From Stigmatella erecta (GTDB lineage: Bacteria > Myxococcota > Myxococcia > Myxococcales > Myxococcaceae): a stretch of 64,000 nt of DNA. The stretch's first letter is position 1. Every line of letters begins with the position of its first letter. The notes beneath the pieces were generated by a model that was not told the DNA's origin, did no database searches, and saw only the letters and a list, made by a program, of their open reading frames with translations. Made by a program: the position numbers and the translations under genes. Positions 1 through 8,630 of the stretch are shown one piece after another. The DNA is taken from NCBI RefSeq assembly GCF_900111745.1, contig NZ_FOIJ01000004.1, positions 62,001 to 126,000 on the forward strand, given 5' to 3'.

Positions 1-469
1 ACAGGCGCGTCATGAACTGCTCGCGCAGCCAGGGCGTGCCGAAGGCCTCGAGGAGGTGCGCCGCGCCGATGGTGAGCCCCACGTAGGCGTAGGCGCTGAG
101 GTTGGCGGCCATGAGGTACGCGGAGGCCATGGAGTAGAGCGTGAGCGGAAGCTGCTGCCCGCCCACCTCGGGGGGGCGCGAGGCCGTGAGCAGCCCCAGC
201 TCCACCAGCTGCGGGTAGAGCGTGCGCAGCAGCGGGTGGGTGTGGACGCGGCCATCCCGGAACACGGGGGGCTCGGCATCCATCATCCGGTAGGTGGGAA
301 AGAGCACCTCCCGGGCGAAGCGGCGCACGTTGCCGAGCACCAGCTCGAACGTCTCGCGCGAGTGCTCGGCGAAGGCGGGCAGGGCGCAGAGCGCTGGCGC
401 GTCGAGCACCTCGTAGAGCTGGAAGTCGACATCGCGGTCGGACAGGAGCGGGTTGGCGCTGACGGTCAT
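1..469 (-). CDS. Acyl-CoA dehydrogenase, N-terminal part (cut by window edge)
   Basis: The frame is open to the left edge and gives 156 residues from an ATG at 469. The N-terminus (NPLLSDRDVDFQLYEVLD) and the later stretch GGQQLPLTLYSMASAYLMAA are typical of the roughly 600-residue, FadE-like acyl-CoA dehydrogenases of proteobacteria. These are FAD enzymes that introduce the alpha,beta double bond into acyl-CoA during fatty-acid oxidation. Only the helical N-terminal domain is visible; the FAD-binding region and catalytic glutamate lie outside the window. The gene is divergent from the sugar dehydrogenase at 614, with 144 bp between them. The family call is confident, the substrate unknown. 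Confidence 0.85.
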   Translation of the reverse strand, partial: MTVSANPLLSDRDVDFQLYEVLDAPALCALPAFAEHSRETFELVLGNVRRFAREVLFPTYRMMDAEPPVFRDGRVHTHPLLRTLYPQLVELGLLTASRPPEVGGQQLPLTLYSMASAYLMAANLSAYAYVGLTIGAAHLLEAFGTPWLREQFMTRL

Positions 470-613
470 GGCGCCATCTTAAGTGTTCACCAGACCGCTA
501 CCAGCCGGAGGCCGAGTGTTCTCCACCACATGACATCCGGGCACGGCGGTGGCCCCGGGGGCCCTGAGCGGACAAGAGGGGGGCACACCACCCGCCGTTC
601 CGGGAGTTCTTCG

Positions 614-1849
614 ATGAGGGCTGTCTCTTTCCGCCGTGGGCGTGCGCTGCTGATGCTGGCCGCCCTGGCCGCTTGCACCTCGGATTCCGACTCCAACACC
701 CCCCAGCCGCCGAAGACGGAAGTCCCTGGGGCGGGCAACCCCCAGGAGGACACCGCCATCAGCAACACCCTGCGGCCGGAGCTGCTCGCCTTCACCCCGG
801 AGTTGCTTCAGCGGCTGACGGTGGCCCCCGGCTTCCAGGTGTCCGTGTTCGCCCAGGACCTGGGCGACCCCCGGATGATGGCCGTGGCCCCGGACGGCGC
901 CGTCTATGTCACGCGCCCCAAGAAGGGCGACGTGGTGCGGCTGCACGACAGCGATGGGGACGGGCGCGCCGAGGCGCCGCTCACCGTGCTCTCCGGCCTG
1001 GAGAACGTGCACGGCATCACCCTGCACGAGGGCATCGCCTACGTGGCCACCCCCACCGAGCTGTATGCCGCCGACGTCCAGGCGGACGGCTCCTGGGGCC
1101 CCCGCCGGCGGCTCGTCAGCGGGCTGCCGGACGGAGGGCAGCACCCCAACCGCACGATGGCGGTGGGGCCCGACGGCAAGCTCTACTTCTCGGTCGGCAG
1201 CAGCTGCAACGCGTGCGCCGAGACGAACCTCGAGCACGCCACGATGCTGCGCATGAACTTGGATGGCTCGGGCCGGGAGACCTTCGCCACGGGGCTGCGC
1301 AACACCATCGGCTTTGGCTGGCAGCCGCAGACGGGCGAGCTGTGGGGCTTTGACCACGGCAGCGACCACCGCGGGGACGACATTCCCCCCGAGGAGCTCA
1401 ACCGGCTGCTGCCGGGCAAGGACTACGGCTGGCCCTACGCCTACGGGGCCCGGAACGAGGACCCCGTCATCGACAAGCCGAAGAACATGACCAAGCAGGA
1501 GTACGCCCAGCGCTCCGAGCCCTCGGTGCTGGACTACCAGGCGCACAGCGCCCCCATCGGCATGGTGTTCTACACGGGCACCCAGTGGCCCGCCGAGTAC
1601 CAGGGCGATGCCTTCGTCGCCATGCGCGGCTCGTGGAACCGCAAGCCCGCCACGGGCTACAAGCTGGTGCGCATCGACTTCGAGAACGGCCAGCCCGTGG
1701 GCTTCAGCGACATCGTCTCGGGCTTCCTGCTGGAGGGCGGCCGCGCCCACTTCGCCCGGCTGGCCGGGGTGGCGCAGGCGAAGGATGGCTCGGTGCTCCT
1801 GGGGGATGACACCGGCGGCGTCATCTACCGGGTGGCCTACCGGCCGTGA
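614..1849 (+). CDS. PQQ-type glucose/sorbosone dehydrogenase-like lipoprotein
   Basis: A 411-residue protein. The ATG at 614 is chosen because it begins a lipoprotein signal: positively charged start, hydrophobic core, then LAALAAC, a good lipobox, so it should be anchored in the envelope. The open frame extends upstream to 56 but without coding character. The mature part is a six-bladed beta-propeller of the glucose/sorbosone dehydrogenase family. Recognisable blade motifs are PDGAVYV, ENVHGITL, GLRNTIGFGW and DHGSDHRGDDIPPEELN. Family members oxidise sugars or aldehydes with PQQ, although many bacterial homologues are uncharacterised. It stands alone; a GC-rich hairpin follows the stop. Substrate cannot be read from sequence. 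Confidence 0.85.
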   Translation: MRAVSFRRGRALLMLAALAACTSDSDSNTPQPPKTEVPGAGNPQEDTAISNTLRPELLAFTPELLQRLTVAPGFQVSVFAQDLGDPRMMAVAPDGAVYVTRPKKGDVVRLHDSDGDGRAEAPLTVLSGLENVHGITLHEGIAYVATPTELYAADVQADGSWGPRRRLVSGLPDGGQHPNRTMAVGPDGKLYFSVGSSCNACAETNLEHATMLRMNLDGSGRETFATGLRNTIGFGWQPQTGELWGFDHGSDHRGDDIPPEELNRLLPGKDYGWPYAYGARNEDPVIDKPKNMTKQEYAQRSEPSVLDYQAHSAPIGMVFYTGTQWPAEYQGDAFVAMRGSWNRKPATGYKLVRIDFENGQPVGFSDIVSGFLLEGGRAHFARLAGVAQAKDGSVLLGDDTGGVIYRVAYRP

Positions 1850-1871
1850 TTTCCCCCTGCGGGTCCCCAAT

Positions 1872-1894
1872 GCCCCGGGGTTGAGGCCCGGGGC
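1872..1894 (+). terminator. GC-rich hairpin after the sugar dehydrogenase gene
   Basis: An 8-bp perfect stem (GCCCCGGG / CCCGGGGC) with a 7-nt loop starts 22 bases after the stop codon. There is no T-run behind it, so it is only a possible terminator or mRNA-stabilising stem. Confidence 0.35.
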
Positions 1895-1971
1895 GACTGT
1901 CGGCTGGCGGAAAAGTCGTGCTAGGGAGGACCAGGGGGCCTGGACCACACTGTTAGCGTCCAGGGCCTTTC

Positions 1972-4569
1972 ATGAAAGCCACCGAGCCCCGCCTGCCAGA
2001 GATGGACGTTTCCGCTCCTCCACCCGGAGAGTTACTGGGGGAGGGCGCCGCGGGCGAGACGTTCCGGCTGCTGGCCGAGACCATTCCCCAGATGGTGTGG
2101 ACCACCCGGCCGGACGGGTACTTCGACTTCTACAACCAGCGCTGGTACGGCTACACCGGCCTGACGCCCGGCCAGTCCCACGGCGAGGGCTGGCAAGGGC
2201 CCTTCCACCCGGACGACTTGCCGGAGGCGCTCCGGCGCTGGCAGCACGCGCTGCGCACCGGCGAGACGTACGAGGCGGAGTACCGGTGCCGCCGCCACGA
2301 TGGCGTCTACCGCTGGTTCCTGGGCCGGGCCTCCCCGGTGCGCGATGGCACCGGGCGCATCGTGCGGTGGTTCGGCACCTGCACGGACATCGACGACCAG
2401 AAGCGCGCCACCGAGTCGATGCGCTTTTTGGCCGAGGCCAGCTCGCTCCTGTCCTCCGCGCTGGACCACGAGGTGACGCTGGAGGCGCTGGCGCAGCTCG
2501 TGGTGCCGCGCCTGGCGGACTGGTGCTCCATCGAGCTGTCCCAGCCCGACGGCTCCCTGCGCCAGGTCAGCGTCGCCCACGTGGACCCCGCCAAGGTGCG
2601 CTTCGCCCAGGAGATGCGGTGGCGCTACCCCAGCGCGCCGCAGGAGGACCGCGGCGCCGTCCACGTGGCCCGCACGGGCATTCCGGAGTTCACCCCGGAG
2701 GTCACCGACGAGATGCTGGTGGCCGGCGCCCGCGACGCCGAGCACCTGCGCCTGCTCCGGGAGCTGGGCCTGCGCTCGGCCATCATGGTGCCGCTCACGG
2801 CCCGGGGCCGCACGCTGGGGACGATGGTGCTCGTCAACGCCGAGTCCCACCGCCTCTTCACCTACGAGGACCTGGCGCTGGCCGGGCAGCTCGCCTCCCG
2901 CGCCGCCCTGGCGGTGGACAATGCCCAGTTCTACGAGGAGGCGGTCCACGCCGAGCAGCGCTTCCGCTCGCTCATCGCCGCCACCGCCCTGGCCGTGTGG
3001 GTGACGGCCCCGGATGGCACCGTGCTGGAGGACTCCGTCTCCTGGCGCGCCCTCACGGGGCAGACCTACGAGCAGTGGCGGGGCAGCGGCTGGCTGGATG
3101 CGGTACACCCGGACGACCGCGAGCGCATCGGCATCGTCTGGCGCGAGTGCATGACGCAGCGGCGCATCTACGAGGTGGAGTACCTCATCCGCAGGCCGGA
3201 TGGGCGCTACACCCCGACGCTCGCGCGCGCGGTGCCCGTGCTCAACGCGGACGGGAGCATCCGCGAGTGGATCGGCACCCACACGGACCTGGAGGCCCAG
3301 CGCGAGGCGGAGGCCGCCGCCCGGCGCCACGAGGCGGAGGCCGCCGCCCGGCGCCACGAGGCCCTGCGCGCCGATGTCAGCGCGGCGCTCGCCCAGCCCG
3401 GCTCCTCGCTGCAGGTGCTCCAGGGCGCCTGTGAGGCGCTGGTGCGGCACCTGGGGGTGGCCCGCGCCCGGGTCTGGCTGCAGGACCGGGAGGACCAGCT
3501 GCTCCACCCGCGGGTCAGCGCGGGGCAGGGGGCCGCCCCGCAGGAGCCCGCGCCGCTGGCGCTGGGCCACACGCCCATCGGGCGCATCGCCCAGTCGCGC
3601 AAGCCCTGGGTGGTGCACGACGTGCGGCACGCCTCCAGCCCGGAGCTCGCCGGGCTGAACCTGCCCCAGGAGAAGGTGTCCTTCGCCGGCTACCCGCTGG
3701 TGCTGGGCGAGCAGCTCATCGGGGTGCTGGCCCTGACCAGCACCCAGCCGCTCAGCCGGGACATCGTGGATGTGCTCGCCGCGGTGGCGGAGATCATCAC
3801 CCAGGGCGTGGAGCGCCGCCGCGCGGAGGAGGCGCTGCGGCTGCACGCCCAGGAGCTGGCGCGCTCCAACGAGGAGCTGCAGCAGTTCGCCTACGTGGCC
3901 TCGCATGACCTGCAGGAGCCCCTGCGCATGGTGGCCAGCTACACCCAGCTCCTGGGCCGGCGCTACCGGGGCAAGCTGGACGCGGACGCGGACGAGTTCA
4001 TCCGCTACGCGGTGGACGGGGTGAACCGCATGCAGCGGCTCATCCAGGACCTGCTCGCCTACTCGCGCGTGGGCACCCGGGGCCGGGAGTTCAAGCCGTG
4101 CGAGATGCTCCAGCCGCTGGAGCGCGCCAAGGAGAACCTCCGGGCCATGCTCCAGGAGACGGGCGGCGCGGTGGAGGTGGAGGGCCGCCTGCCCACGGTG
4201 CTCGCGGACGAGTCCCAGCTCGTGCAGCTCTTCCAGAACCTGGTGGGCAACGCGCTGAAGTTCCACGGCCCCACGCCACCCCGGGTGGTGGTGCGCGCCG
4301 AGCCGCAGGGCGCCGAGGGCTGGCGCTTCACGGTGAAGGACAACGGCCTGGGCATCGATCCACAGTACTTCGAGCGCATCTTCATCATCTTCCAGCGCCT
4401 GCACGGCCGGGAGGAGTACGCGGGCACGGGCATCGGGCTGGCCATCTGCAAGAAGATCGTCGAACGTCACGGGGGCCGCATCGGCGTGGAGTCGCGGCCC
4501 GGCGAGGGCTCCACGTTCTGGTTTACCCTTCCGGCAGCGCCCCCCTCTTCCCAGGGTTCCCCGTCATGA
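1972..4569 (+). CDS. Multi-sensor histidine kinase (PAS-GAF-PAS-GAF-HisKA-HATPase)
   Basis: An 865-residue cytoplasmic sensor kinase without membrane segments. Order of domains: PAS (about 30-150), GAF (about 155-315), second PAS (about 330-440), a short charged linker, second GAF (about 460-620), then HisKA and HATPase_c. The phospho-accepting His is in [12 protein letters not shown] (His645). The ATP-binding domain shows [19 protein letters not shown] and [18 protein letters not shown]. The DLQEPLR H-box is typical of phytochrome-like kinases that pair with Rcp1-type regulators, which fits the next gene. Its stop overlaps the response-regulator start in ATGA, so the two are translationally coupled. 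The linker contains a perfect 27-bp tandem duplication. The signal sensed is unknown. Confidence 0.93.
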   Translation: MKATEPRLPEMDVSAPPPGELLGEGAAGETFRLLAETIPQMVWTTRPDGYFDFYNQRWYGYTGLTPGQSHGEGWQGPFHPDDLPEALRRWQHALRTGETYEAEYRCRRHDGVYRWFLGRASPVRDGTGRIVRWFGTCTDIDDQKRATESMRFLAEASSLLSSALDHEVTLEALAQLVVPRLADWCSIELSQPDGSLRQVSVAHVDPAKVRFAQEMRWRYPSAPQEDRGAVHVARTGIPEFTPEVTDEMLVAGARDAEHLRLLRELGLRSAIMVPLTARGRTLGTMVLVNAESHRLFTYEDLALAGQLASRAALAVDNAQFYEEAVHAEQRFRSLIAATALAVWVTAPDGTVLEDSVSWRALTGQTYEQWRGSGWLDAVHPDDRERIGIVWRECMTQRRIYEVEYLIRRPDGRYTPTLARAVPVLNADGSIREWIGTHTDLEAQREAEAAARRHEAEAAARRHEALRADVSAALAQPGSSLQVLQGACEALVRHLGVARARVWLQDREDQLLHPRVSAGQGAAPQEPAPLALGHTPIGRIAQSRKPWVVHDVRHASSPELAGLNLPQEKVSFAGYPLVLGEQLIGVLALTSTQPLSRDIVDVLAAVAEIITQGVERRRAEEALRLHAQELARSNEELQQFAYVASHDLQEPLRMVASYTQLLGRRYRGKLDADADEFIRYAVDGVNRMQRLIQDLLAYSRVGTRGREFKPCEMLQPLERAKENLRAMLQETGGAVEVEGRLPTVLADESQLVQLFQNLVGNALKFHGPTPPRVVVRAEPQGAEGWRFTVKDNGLGIDPQYFERIFIIFQRLHGREEYAGTGIGLAICKKIVERHGGRIGVESRPGEGSTFWFTLPAAPPSSQGSPS
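3304..3357 (+). repeat. Perfect 27-bp tandem duplication inside the kinase gene
   Basis: Two identical in-frame 27-bp units (3304-3330 and 3331-3357) encode EAEAAARRH twice, in the helical linker between the second PAS and second GAF domains. The duplication adds nine residues, about two and a half helical turns, to a signalling helix. Confidence 0.9.
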
Positions 4570-5015
4570 CGAGCGAAGACACCGGCAGGCCCATCGAGAT
4601 TCTCCTGGTGGAGGACAACCCCGGAGACGTGCGGCTGACCATCGAGGCCCTCAAGGAGGGCAAGGTGCGCAACAACCTCTCCGTGGCGCGCGACGGGGTG
4701 GAGGCGCTCGCCTTCCTGCGGCGCGAGGGGCCCCACGCGAAGGCCTCGCGCCCGGACCTCATCCTGCTGGACCTGAACCTGCCCAAGAAGGACGGGCGCG
4801 AGGTGCTGGAGGAAATCAAGAAGGACGCGGTGCTGCGGCGCATCCCCGTGGTGGTGCTCACCACCTCCAAGGCGGAGGAGGACATCCTGCGCACCTACGA
4901 CTTGCACGCCAACTGCTACATCAACAAGCCGGTGGACCTGGAGCAGTTCATCTCCGTCGTCCGGTCCATCGATGATTTCTGGCTGTCGGTGGTGCGGCTG
5001 CCCTCGAAGGTCTGA
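4566..5015 (+). CDS. Single-domain response regulator, Rcp1-like
   Basis: A 149-residue receiver with no output domain. It has the acidic pocket (VEDN near residue 15), phospho-acceptor Asp69 in [13 protein letters not shown], the Thr/Ser switch (VVLTTSK) and the conserved Lys (INKPVDL). The PKKDG stretch after the Asp is characteristic of Rcp1-type regulators that pair with phytochrome-like kinases. The start overlaps the kinase stop (ATGA), and the stop overlaps the next start (TGATG), so it sits in the middle of a coupled three-gene phosphorelay. It probably passes phosphate between, or competes with, the flanking kinases (inference). Confidence 0.93.
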   Translation: MTSEDTGRPIEILLVEDNPGDVRLTIEALKEGKVRNNLSVARDGVEALAFLRREGPHAKASRPDLILLDLNLPKKDGREVLEEIKKDAVLRRIPVVVLTTSKAEEDILRTYDLHANCYINKPVDLEQFISVVRSIDDFWLSVVRLPSKV

Positions 5016-6142
5016 TGGCGATGAGCGGCGAGGAACGTCCGATGCGGCTGCTGCTGGTGGAGGACAACGCCGGCGATGCACGCCTCATCCAGGAAGAGCT
5101 CAAGGATGTAGACGCCGCGCGCTTCAAGGTGCTGCACGTGGAGCGGATGGTCCAGGCGGAGAAGGCCCTCTCCGAGCAGTCGGCGGACGTGGTGCTGTTG
5201 GATCTCTCCCTGCCGGATGGGCACGGGCTGGGCAACATCTCGCGCCTGCTCCAGGCGGGGCCCACGGTGCCGCTGGTGGTGCTCACCGGCACGGACGACG
5301 AGCGGCTGGCGGTGCAGGCCGTCCACCAGGGCGCCCAGGACTACCTGGTGAAGGGCCAGGTGACGGGGCCGCTGCTGGTGCGCGCGCTGCGCTACGCCAT
5401 CGAGCGCAAGCGCGTGGAGGAGGGGCTCAAGCGCGAGGAGGCCCAGCGCCAGACGGCGCTCTTCCGCGAGCAGTTCCTGGCCATCCTCGGCCACGACCTG
5501 CGCAACCCCCTACAGGCCATCTCCGGCAACGCGGACCTGCTCCTGCGCTATGGGGGGCTCGCCGAGCCGCAGCGCAAGGCCGTCAACCGCATCTCCGTCT
5601 CCGCGGACCGCATGGCGCGGATGATCAACGACGTGCTGGACTTCACCCGGGCGCGGCTGGGCGGGGGCTACCCGGTGACGCGCGCGCGGGTGAACCTGCA
5701 CGACGTGCTGCGGCAGGTGGTGGAGGAGCTGGAGGTGGCGCACGCGCAGCGGAACTTCGAGCTGAGCCTGTCGGGCAACGGCTGGGGCGAGTGGGACGCG
5801 GACAGCATCGCCCAGGCGGCCTCCAACCTGGTGGGCAACGCGGTGCAGTACTCCCCCGAGAACACCCCGGTGTCGGTGGCCGTGCGGGACGAGGGCGAGG
5901 GCATCCGGGTGGAGGTCCACAACGAGGGCCCGCCCATCCCGGAGGAGCGGCTGCCGTACGTGTTTGATCCGTTCGTCCGCGGCACCGAGGGGGCGAGCAA
6001 GGCGCGCACGGGGCTGGGGCTGGGGCTCTACATCACCCACGAAATCGTCCGGGCCCACGGCGGCACCCTGCGCGTGACGTCCACCGCCGTGGAGGGCACC
6101 CGCTTCTCGATGTCCCTGCCCCGGGAGGCCGCGCCCGCCTGA
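5015..6142 (+). CDS. Hybrid receiver-histidine kinase
   Basis: A 375-residue protein with a receiver domain first (about 10-130; phospho-acceptor Asp63 in VVLLDLSLPDG) and a kinase module second. HisKA carries LAILGHDLRNPLQ (His160), followed by HATPase_c with NLVGNAVQYSPEN, FVRGTEG and GLGLYITHEIVRAHGG. There is no membrane segment. This inverted layout is common in myxobacteria, where the receiver controls the attached kinase. The first base of its ATG is the last base of the preceding regulator's stop, so all three genes from 1972 are one translational unit. Confidence 0.92.
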   Translation: MAMSGEERPMRLLLVEDNAGDARLIQEELKDVDAARFKVLHVERMVQAEKALSEQSADVVLLDLSLPDGHGLGNISRLLQAGPTVPLVVLTGTDDERLAVQAVHQGAQDYLVKGQVTGPLLVRALRYAIERKRVEEGLKREEAQRQTALFREQFLAILGHDLRNPLQAISGNADLLLRYGGLAEPQRKAVNRISVSADRMARMINDVLDFTRARLGGGYPVTRARVNLHDVLRQVVEELEVAHAQRNFELSLSGNGWGEWDADSIAQAASNLVGNAVQYSPENTPVSVAVRDEGEGIRVEVHNEGPPIPEERLPYVFDPFVRGTEGASKARTGLGLGLYITHEIVRAHGGTLRVTSTAVEGTRFSMSLPREAAPA

Positions 6143-6274
6143 ACCCGGGAGGCTCCCTGGCGGCGGGGCAGGCAAGGGAGCTTCCAGGGGGGCAGGCGCC
6201 GTCTGGCCCGGGGATGACCATGTTGGGGAGGACGGGGATCACGGAGATCCTCCTCTCTCGAACGGGGTCACGGC

Positions 6275-6472
6275 ATGATCATCATGGGTCTGGTGGTCTT
6301 CAGCGTCCTCCTCCTCATGGCCGTGCTGCTGGTCACCATCCTCTTTGGTGCCGCGGCGCGCGAGTCGGAGAAGGACATGCAGCTGCGCGCCGACATGGCA
6401 CGCCTGGAGGCGCAGAAGTCCAACGTCAGCCTCACGGACGAGCCCTACCGGGACCACACCGTCCCGGCGTAA
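6275..6472 (+). CDS. Small single-pass membrane protein
   Basis: A 65-residue protein with one hydrophobic helix at residues 3-27, followed by a charged cytoplasmic-type tail (RESEKDMQLRADMARLEAQKS) that could form a short amphipathic helix. Codon use is like that of the neighbours. No family is recognised. It starts 132 bp after the hybrid kinase and could be expressed with it; a strong hairpin follows the stop. An accessory membrane peptide is possible but nothing in the sequence shows a function. Confidence 0.6.
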   Translation: MIIMGLVVFSVLLLMAVLLVTILFGAAARESEKDMQLRADMARLEAQKSNVSLTDEPYRDHTVPA

Positions 6473-6485
6473 GGCGCCGGTGCGC

Positions 6486-6510
6486 CTCCCCGGGAGGACG
6501 TCCCGGGGAG
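6486..6510. terminator. Hairpin between convergent genes
   Basis: A perfect 10-bp stem (CTCCCCGGGA / TCCCGGGGAG) with a 5-nt loop lies between the convergent stops at 6472 and 6521. It is symmetric and could act for both strands. There is no T-run, so intrinsic termination is plausible but not shown. Confidence 0.45.
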
Positions 6511-6520
6511 CGCGGGGGGC

Positions 6521-7312
6521 TCAGCGGGGCCGGGGGCTGTAGTAGCGCCGCAGCCAGCGGCACAGCCCATCCAGGCCCGGCATGAGCACGCGCTCGGTGA
6601 CGTTGATCTGATCCAGCTTGTCCCGCACCTCCCACTTGAGGGAGGCGGGAATGACGAGCCGGCGCACGCCCCGCTCCTGCTTCTCCAGGAACGTGTCCAG
6701 GCGGAGCTGGGGGCCGTTCATCACCGAGAAGAGCGCGAACTGGTTCACGATGCGCTCATCCAGCGAGGGCGGCTCGAGGAAGAGCACGAAGGGGTGCTGC
6801 GCCAGCCGGTCGAAGGAGGCCAGGTCTCCCGCCCCCTCGGCGAGCATGTCGGCGGTGAAGACGTCCGCGCCCTCGGTGCGCAGCTGCGCCTGGAGCGGCT
6901 CGGGCAGCAGCCGGTTCGTCTCGTGGTAGTCCACGCACCACATCGCCCCATCCACCTTGTGGAAGTCCGGGTTCTCCGTGATGAAGTGGAGCGCGACGTA
7001 GGGGCTGAACGTCCAGTCCAGCAGCCGGGTCGGCAGCCCGTGGTGCTGGGCCAGGGCCAGCCAGTCCCAGACGGTCTCACACGCCGGGGCGAAGTGGCCG
7101 CGCGCGTACTTGCGGAAGGCGCGCAGCAGGCCCCGCTCGTGGTCCGCGAAGGAGCCCTGGTCCCGGTGGAGCGAGGTGGACAGATCGTGGTTCTCGTCCG
7201 GAACGCCCCGGAAGGCAAAGCGCGACCGGAAGCGCCCGATGGACTCGTTCCACGATTCGGCGAACAGGGCCTCCTGCAACTCCGTCCAGTTCTTGACCCG
7301 GTGCTCTTTCAT
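6521..7312 (-). CDS. FRG-domain protein
   Basis: A 263-residue protein starting with ATG at 7312. Residues about 20-180 form an FRG domain. Signature stretches are FAFRGVPDENHDLSTSLHR (the FRG motif itself is F-R-G), the AQHHGLPTRLLDWTFSPYVA block and CVDYHE. FRG domains occur in uncharacterised proteins, including candidates in anti-phage loci, and may process nucleotides or nucleic acids; no reaction is proven for this family. The start overlaps the stop of the upstream HD-like gene in ATGA, so the two are made together. No signal peptide or membrane segment is seen. Confidence 0.85.
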   Translation of the reverse strand: MKEHRVKNWTELQEALFAESWNESIGRFRSRFAFRGVPDENHDLSTSLHRDQGSFADHERGLLRAFRKYARGHFAPACETVWDWLALAQHHGLPTRLLDWTFSPYVALHFITENPDFHKVDGAMWCVDYHETNRLLPEPLQAQLRTEGADVFTADMLAEGAGDLASFDRLAQHPFVLFLEPPSLDERIVNQFALFSVMNGPQLRLDTFLEKQERGVRRLVIPASLKWEVRDKLDQINVTERVLMPGLDGLCRWLRRYYSPRPR

Positions 7313-8070
7313 GATGCGAACGGGAGCGGCGGCCGGGTGCCGGGAAGCCACTTGGGCGCCCCCCGGCAGCACCGGTGCTGGGGGCCGAAGTGCTGCCGGA
7401 AGCCCTCGGTGCTGAGCGAGAGGAACGACAGGCCATCGGCCTCCTCGAGCAGCGCCTGCCGGCGGTTGCCCGGAGCGGCCGCCGGTGGGCCCAGCAGCTC
7501 CCCGGTGCTCGCGCACGTGGCGGCGTCCACCCCGGCCTCGGCCAGCAGCGCGTACGTCCGCTCGGGCGCATGGGCATCATGAAAGAGGGCCGCCAGCTGG
7601 GTGGCCAGGTCCGCCTGGGGCTCCAGCCACAACACCCACTGCCAGGTGTCCAGCGCGTGCTGGTAGCGCGCGCGCTCCTGCGGGTGCTCCAGCGTGTACT
7701 GGGCGCGGTGCCGCTCCAGCAGGTGGTCGAACAGCGAGCCGGCGGAGTCCGCGTTGCGCTGGCCGACGAGCCCCTGGTAGCGGGTGAGGATCTCCAGCGC
7801 GCTGCGCGCGAGCCCGCCCTCCTCCGTGCCCACCAGGTGCAGGGCCAGCCGCTCCGTGCCCGCCGCGGTGAAGACCCGCGGATCCCACGTGAAGGGGTCG
7901 AACCCCGGGGCCCGCCACTCCTCGACCTCCAGGCGCAGCACCTGGGCGCCTTCGCCCGAGGCCAGCGCCTGGACGGCCACGGCCGGAAACCGGGCGGCCA
8001 GCATGGCCCAGCCCCGCTCGGCTTTCAGTGCTTCCACATCGAGTTCGGACAGCAGCAGTTGGCGAAGCAT
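7309..8070 (-). CDS. HD-like (DUF4202-like) protein paired with FRG gene
   Basis: A 253-residue protein. The ATG at 8070 is preceded by an excellent ribosome site (AGGGAGGCGGG), which rules out the longer open frame. The central part has a His followed 25 residues later by an HD pair (HALDTWQWVLWLEP, then LAALFHD), the arrangement of HD-fold metal-dependent hydrolases. It resembles the DUF4202 group seen in myxobacteria. The usual C-terminal part of that group is not obvious, so metal binding is uncertain. It overlaps the FRG gene by four bases (ATGA). The pairing suggests a joint function, possibly defence; this is inference. Confidence 0.65.
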   Translation of the reverse strand: MLRQLLLSELDVEALKAERGWAMLAARFPAVAVQALASGEGAQVLRLEVEEWRAPGFDPFTWDPRVFTAAGTERLALHLVGTEEGGLARSALEILTRYQGLVGQRNADSAGSLFDHLLERHRAQYTLEHPQERARYQHALDTWQWVLWLEPQADLATQLAALFHDAHAPERTYALLAEAGVDAATCASTGELLGPPAAAPGNRRQALLEEADGLSFLSLSTEGFRQHFGPQHRCCRGAPKWLPGTRPPLPFAS

Positions 8071-8243
8071 CCCGCCTCCCTTCAGGCCCCCCCGATGGGC
8101 CACTCACGCACATACTGGTCTTGCCTACGTGTGACTACAACGGGCTCTGCCCCGCGGAGCGAGGGGAACGTAATGCAGCACACACGGGGCGCCCGGCACA
8201 TTGTCCTCCAGGGCAGGGGGGCCGCGGCGGCCCGCAGGGGGGC

Positions 8244-8480
8244 TCAGGGCCGTCCGGTATCCGACGGTTGGTTGAAGGCGTAGGCGTCCGCGCCGGGGGC
8301 CTTGTCGGCCTGCATGAGCGGGCAGCGGGCGCAGGTGAAGCTCTCCCAGTCCTTGCGCACGGCCACGTCCACGCAGGCGCTGTAGTGGCGGCAGTAGACG
8401 TTGCGGTGCTCCTCGATGCGGACGCGGTCCGCATGGAGGGGTTGGTGAGAAGCGGTGGGTCGCGGTTGAGCGCAGGGCAT
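8244..8480 (-). CDS. Small Cys-cluster protein, possible zinc binder
   Basis: A 78-residue frame whose conserved-looking core is YCRHYSACVDVAVRKDW followed by FTCARCPLM. The spacing C-x5-C, then C-x2-C, with a nearby His, looks like a small zinc site. The only in-frame ATG is at 8480, and the first 20 residues are low-complexity, so the true start may be a rare codon nearer the core. It stands alone, upstream of the HD-like/FRG pair on the same strand. No family name can be given. Confidence 0.6.
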   Translation of the reverse strand: MPCAQPRPTASHQPLHADRVRIEEHRNVYCRHYSACVDVAVRKDWESFTCARCPLMQADKAPGADAYAFNQPSDTGRP

Positions 8481-8609
8481 GTGGCGTCGATCCAGGTGGT
8501 AAGGGGTCGCCCCGGTGAGTACCGGCTACACGCTGTGGGGGGCCCTCATTCCCAGCAGGAAGCCCCTGGAGACCGGGGGCACCGCACAGCCTGCATCATG
8601 TAATGACGC

Positions 8610-8629
8610 GGGGGCGGTTCTGCCGCCCC
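8610..8629 (-). terminator. GC hairpin downstream of the DsbA-like gene
   Basis: An 8-bp stem (GGGGGCGG / CCGCCCCC) with a 4-nt loop lies directly after the stop of the DsbA-like gene on the minus strand. There is no T-run. Confidence 0.35.
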
Positions 8630-8630
8630 C

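Noticed and set aside
479..1948. A 489-codon open frame on the strand opposite the sugar dehydrogenase; similar long antisense frames at 2032-4470, 9239-12304, 18933-22586 and 23528-26554
   Set aside because: They are typical by-products of very high GC third positions. Their products are His/Arg/Gly/Ala-rich without domains, while the opposite frame encodes recognisable proteins.
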